DNA of 64,000 nt, taken from NCBI GenBank assembly GCA_019671005.1, contig CM033717.1, positions 73,577,850 through 73,641,849 on the forward strand, given 5' to 3'. Source of the DNA: Hibiscus mutabilis. Its lineage: Eukaryota > Streptophyta > Magnoliopsida > Malvales > Malvaceae. The notes under the pieces were generated by a model. That model was not told the origin of the DNA, did no database searches, and saw only the letters and a program-made list of their open reading frames with translations. A program made the translations under genes and the position numbers. Shown piece after piece: positions 60,480-64,000 of this stretch; the first letter of the stretch is position 1; each line of letters begins with the position of its first letter.

Positions 60480-61821
60480 TAGTGTGTCTAGAGCTTTCAA
60501 ATTTCTCCATTTTTCTCACAATGGCTCCAACACACCTGCAATAGGAAACTATGCATGTTTTGGTACCCAAAATCTTTTGGGTCCATAAGAGTTAGTTCCT
60601 AAAATTCTAGTTCCTTTTGGAATCCATTTAGATTAAAGATCATAATCTTTAGTAGCAATGAAACCTTTAGGGACCCAAATACTTTTGAATATTTTTCTAT
60701 TATATGATCTTTGGGGACTATCATGTCTATATCTATTCAAGTTCTTTCTAACATAGTTGAGTTTTGAATTTTCACCTTTTCAAAACTTTTTCCCCCAACT
60801 TTGTTAAAAGAAGCTTTAAGATCATCAAGTTCCGTTTGATGATCATCATGTACCTTTGAAAGAAAGTTGTGCAAGTCTTGATTTTTATTTTCAAATTCTT
60901 TTAATTTAACTTGCATTTCCTCAACTTTACTTTCAAATTCCTTATTAGATTTGGAAATAGAGTCATTTTCATATTTCAATTTTGAAATGATTTTTCTATT
61001 TTTCAAAATTGACTCCTCAAATTCCAAAGCTAATTCATCATAAGCCTCTTGCAATTCACAAAAGTGTAATCAATTGAATGAGATGGATTAGAGGTTACCA
61101 TAGACTCATCCTCAAATGCCATGAGACACAAGTTGGCTACTTCATCCTCGTCCTCGTCGAATGATTCATCATCACTCCAAGTAGCGACATGAGCCTTGTG
61201 CTTCTTTTTCTCAAAGTCTTCTTCTTTAATTGGGGACACTCGAACTTGATATGTCCCGACTTTTTGCATTCATAGCAAATGATTTGATCTTTGTCTTTGG
61301 ATTCATTTTTGAAGCCCTCTTCTCTTTGAAATCTCCTTCCTTTGTTGGACCTCATGAATCTTTTGAATCTCTTAACAAACATGACCATTTCTTTGTTTTC
61401 ATCTTCTCCACTAGCATTACTCTCTTCTTTTGTTGCTTTGAGAGCAACTCCAAATTTATTCTTTTCCACTTTTTTCTTCTTTTCTTCCTTCCCTTTTGAC
61501 ATCAACTCATGTGTAAGCAAAAAACCAATGAGTTCAACTAACTTGAGAGTTTTGAGATCATTTGCTTCAATGATCATCGTTTTCTTTGACTCCCATGATT
61601 CAGGAAGGGAATATATCATCTTCCTCACAAGTTTATCTTTCGGGATCACTTCTTCATAGCCCTTCAAACCATTTACGATCACGAAAAATCGATTGGACAT
61701 GGACTTGATGTCTTCATCGGGATCCATTTTGAAGTTTTCATAGTTGAGGAGCCCGATTTTGGTCTCCTTCACTTGGTTGGTGCCTTCATGAGTGACTTCA
61801 AGCTTGTCCCAAATCTCCTCT
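60480..61821 (-). mobile_element. Copia-type retrotransposon gag remnant
   Basis: Reading leftward from 61821: TEEIWDKLEVTHEGTNQVKE, then DEDIKSMSNRFFVIVNGL and YSLPESWESKKTMIIEANDL (UBN2-type gag), a Lys-rich segment, the CCHC zinc knuckle CYECKKSGHIKFECP, an acidic stretch (DEDEDEVANLCLMAFED) and a coiled coil (60.74-61.05 kb). Degenerate IWVPKG/FWVPKH repeats follow to 60.48 kb. The frame is broken near 61.15 and 61.05 kb. The left part up to 60.06 kb is AT-rich and unclear. The 5' end of gag is missing at the junction with RLP-3. Pol is absent. Confidence 0.7.
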
Positions 61822-61829
61822 GTAATTAG

Positions 61830-63217
61830 TGAGGAACATAAACATTGCTTTCGCCTTTGAAACGTAAAATCTCTCTACTTAATATAAAATGGATAGTATT
61901 AAAGGAATAACTAGTACCGTAAAATGATCCAAGGGTCTCAATTTGATTGTAACTTAAATCCAACTCCTCCAACTTTGCCAATTTATTCAATTCTGTCCAT
62001 GTCAATCCCATTCTCTTTATAGGTCAATCCAACCATAATGAATGCAAAACCAAATTCGGTGCCAGTTCTAGTGTACCTTTAATGTCTATAGATCCTTGCA
62101 TATAGATGTATTGAATAGTCAAGGACTTGAGATTTGATAGTCCGCTGATGAATGCAAAACTAGTATTCTGCAGGTGATTACCACTCAAATCAAGCTCCTC
62201 CAGATTCATCACATTTATACCTTGAAAGCTTTCAATTGAATTCCAGCTTAAATCCAAGCTCCTCAACTTCCTCAATCTACTCAATTCTGTACATATTCAA
62301 TCCCAACAAGAAAAGAATCAAGACATAAAAAGGGTACTAAAATCTCATTCCGTTTCCCTGGGAATCGATCTTACCTTTGATATTAAGAGATCCTTCCAAT
62401 TGATTAAAGGCCAAATTTAAAGTTGTTAAAGATGAAAGAGCAGCTACGTGTAAGAGGAAATTGTTCTGCACATAGTTCTCACTTAAATCAAGAGTTTCCA
62501 ACCTACTCAATCTTGAAAGCCATTTGAAACCTGCTACCATCAACATTTGTTACTACTATCAAAGCTGGTCGTATAATACATCATCAAAAAATTGACATGA
62601 AATGAAGTTTACCATTACCAATACCATGGTTTGATCCTGTGAACCCGTTTTTTGTCAGATATAGAGACTTTAGAGACGAGAGCTCACTTAACCATGGTAA
62701 GGTGCTATCATTCAACTGATTCTCACTCAAGTCAAGGATTTCCAGTTTTTTCAATGCAGATGATAGCGTTGCGACACCTGAAAGAGAATCAAGAAGAAGA
62801 AGAAAACATAAAGAATCAACAGACGGGTACGGATTTGTTATTTGTATTCAGTGATCAAATTTGCTATAGGAATAGGAAAGGCAACAAACCTTGATTGTCG
62901 ATAAAACCAGCTATTCCATTCCCGACCAAATACAGACTCTTCAACTCCTTGAAGGGGAGAAATAAAGAGGCATTGAGATAGCCATCTCCCTGCCGTTCCC
63001 TTGCATAATCAAGAGAGAGTTGGATGAGTCGTCTACTGGTGTTGCTACACATTACCCTTTCCCATTGACAACAGTTCGAACCCACCCAGTCACGCAGGAA
63101 ATAAGGAGAATTGAAGAAAGATTTGAGTTGCAAGAGTGCAACCCTCTCCTGCTCCATGCACCCCTCAGTTTCAGACAAAACCATCACAACAAGCACCCAA
63201 AACCATTTAATCTTCAT
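61830..63217 (-). pseudogene. RLP-3: LRR receptor-like protein, 5' part only
   Basis: Exon 1 (63217-62890) has an intact signal peptide (MKIKWFWVLVVMVLSETEG) and N-cap (CMEQERVALLQLKSFF, then WVGSNCCQWERVMCSNTS). LRR exons follow at 62.78-62.62, 62.53-62.37, 62.28-62.22, 62.22-62.07 and 62.01-61.92 kb, for example LSRLRKLRSLDLSWNSIES and MNLEELDLSGNHLQNTSFAF. The gene stops where the Copia gag begins, near 61.82 kb, so the large LRR exon, island, membrane helix and tail are absent. Exon order and sequence match RLP-1, and the codon that is a stop in RLP-1 is still Leu here (HVAALSSL). It might produce a secreted LRR fragment if transcribed, but that is speculation. Confidence 0.75.
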
Positions 63218-64000
63218 CGTATCAATACTATCAAATCACTCAAGCCCGCTGATAACAACGAGTCTCGGAATTTATATCCAGTTAGGAACACATATGTTCT
63301 TCAGAAATTGATACCTCAAGAGTAGTGAAGACCAATTCGTTCCAACTTTCACATCAAAACTACTGTGTATACGAGTCACTGTCCGCATCTTGCCTTCGTC
63401 ATCAACCATAGTAACTGATAATAAAACTTCCTTGACATTTTAGACAGAGATTTCCTGGGAATTACTATTGTCAATATCAATTACCTAGCGTATCTCCTTT
63501 ACGAATTCTAGACTTTACGAGGGTTCAACCATTGCATTGCGTGAGGCTCTACATCTTCACTTTGACTTCAACCAAAGAAAGAAAAGGTAAACAACCTTTG
63601 AATACACGTTTTCAGAATTTTAATATACAACTTTGATTATTTCCCACAAGCCATGACGTCGATGCATTAATAAAATCAAATGTATACCTAATCATCATAT
63701 TAAATAGGCTTAGTGGCAAATAAATGCTCAAATTATACCTTTTTTTCCAAATAAGTATCTAAAGTATTTTTCGGGCCAAACAGGTGCCTAACGTTTTCAA
63801 CGTTACTCAAGTAGGTGTTTGCCATGACTGTCCGTGACAATATTAAACATTTTCTAAATTTTATTTTTTTAAAAAATAAATTAGAATTTTTAAAATATCC
63901 TAAAATTTTCAATAATCCCAAAATAGTCCCTAAACCCCCAAATCTGGCCACTCCCACCGACGTTGGTCGCATTTTCGGGGATGGACTGAAGCGTCCTCCC
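63218..64000. other. Upstream flank of RLP-3 and repeat-like sequence
   Basis: To about 63650 this is the promoter side of RLP-3. From about 63700 to the window end, phrases such as CAAATAAGTATCTAAAGTATTT and GGTGCCTAACGTTTTCAACG resemble the end of a dispersed non-coding plant repeat. No gene is recognised. Confidence 0.4.

Overview
This is nuclear DNA from a flowering plant. The genes have several small exons with GT..AG introns, the protein families are plant-specific (PLATZ factor, RGF/GLV peptide, RLP immune-type receptors, plant mobile domain), and much of the space is AT-rich transposon debris. The mix of proteins and repeats reminds me most of cotton (Gossypium) or another Malvaceae, but that is from memory and unproven.

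Layout, 1-22.9 kb (gene-rich): an uncharacterised plant protein whose 5' end lies outside the window (3-1479, +); a RING-H2 ubiquitin-ligase-like gene (1779-3607, -) with no visible start and one lost zinc ligand; a 40S ribosomal protein S11 gene (4123-5465, +) with a one-base frameshift in its last exon; three long-inverted-repeat elements (5.8-8.9 kb); an intact-looking PP2C phosphatase gene (9554-12129, +); a convergent, intact-looking glycerol-3-phosphate-transporter-like MFS gene (12504-14608, -); and a BAG6-like ubiquitin-domain gene (16284-21276, leader exon near 22.8 kb, -) that keeps its splice sites but carries several stops and frameshifts.

Layout, 23-42 kb: a transposon block with a plant-mobile-domain (MAIN-like) remnant on + facing a MULE transposase remnant on -, the latter split by a 1.5-kb LTR-like insertion; a root meristem growth factor (RGF/GLV/CLEL) peptide gene (29459-30382, -); about 8.7 kb of AT-rich sequence with small inverted-repeat elements; an intact-looking PLATZ zinc-binding transcription factor gene (39127-40147, +); then more small elements.

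Layout, 42-64 kb: three related receptor-like protein (RLP) genes, all on - and each broken differently. RLP-1 (about 42.4-46.1 kb) lost its C-terminal LRR block; RLP-2 (48.5-51.3 kb) lost its N-terminal LRR exons and signal peptide; RLP-3 (61.8-63.2 kb) is cut off by a Copia-type gag. Between RLP-2 and RLP-3 sit a LINE, a Gypsy 3' remnant, an LTR piece, a small LTR retroelement with one plant-transposon ORF, and the Copia gag.

Overall, three genes look intact (PP2C, MFS, PLATZ) and most others show decay. This fits a duplicated segment losing its redundant copies, although local sequence errors could explain single-base lesions. I found no CRISPR array, rRNA gene, convincing tRNA gene or clearly new multi-gene system. 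The most interesting points are the RGF-type peptide gene, the mosaic of broken RLPs, the mobile-domain/MULE pair, and retroelement LTRs filled with 12-14 bp palindromes.
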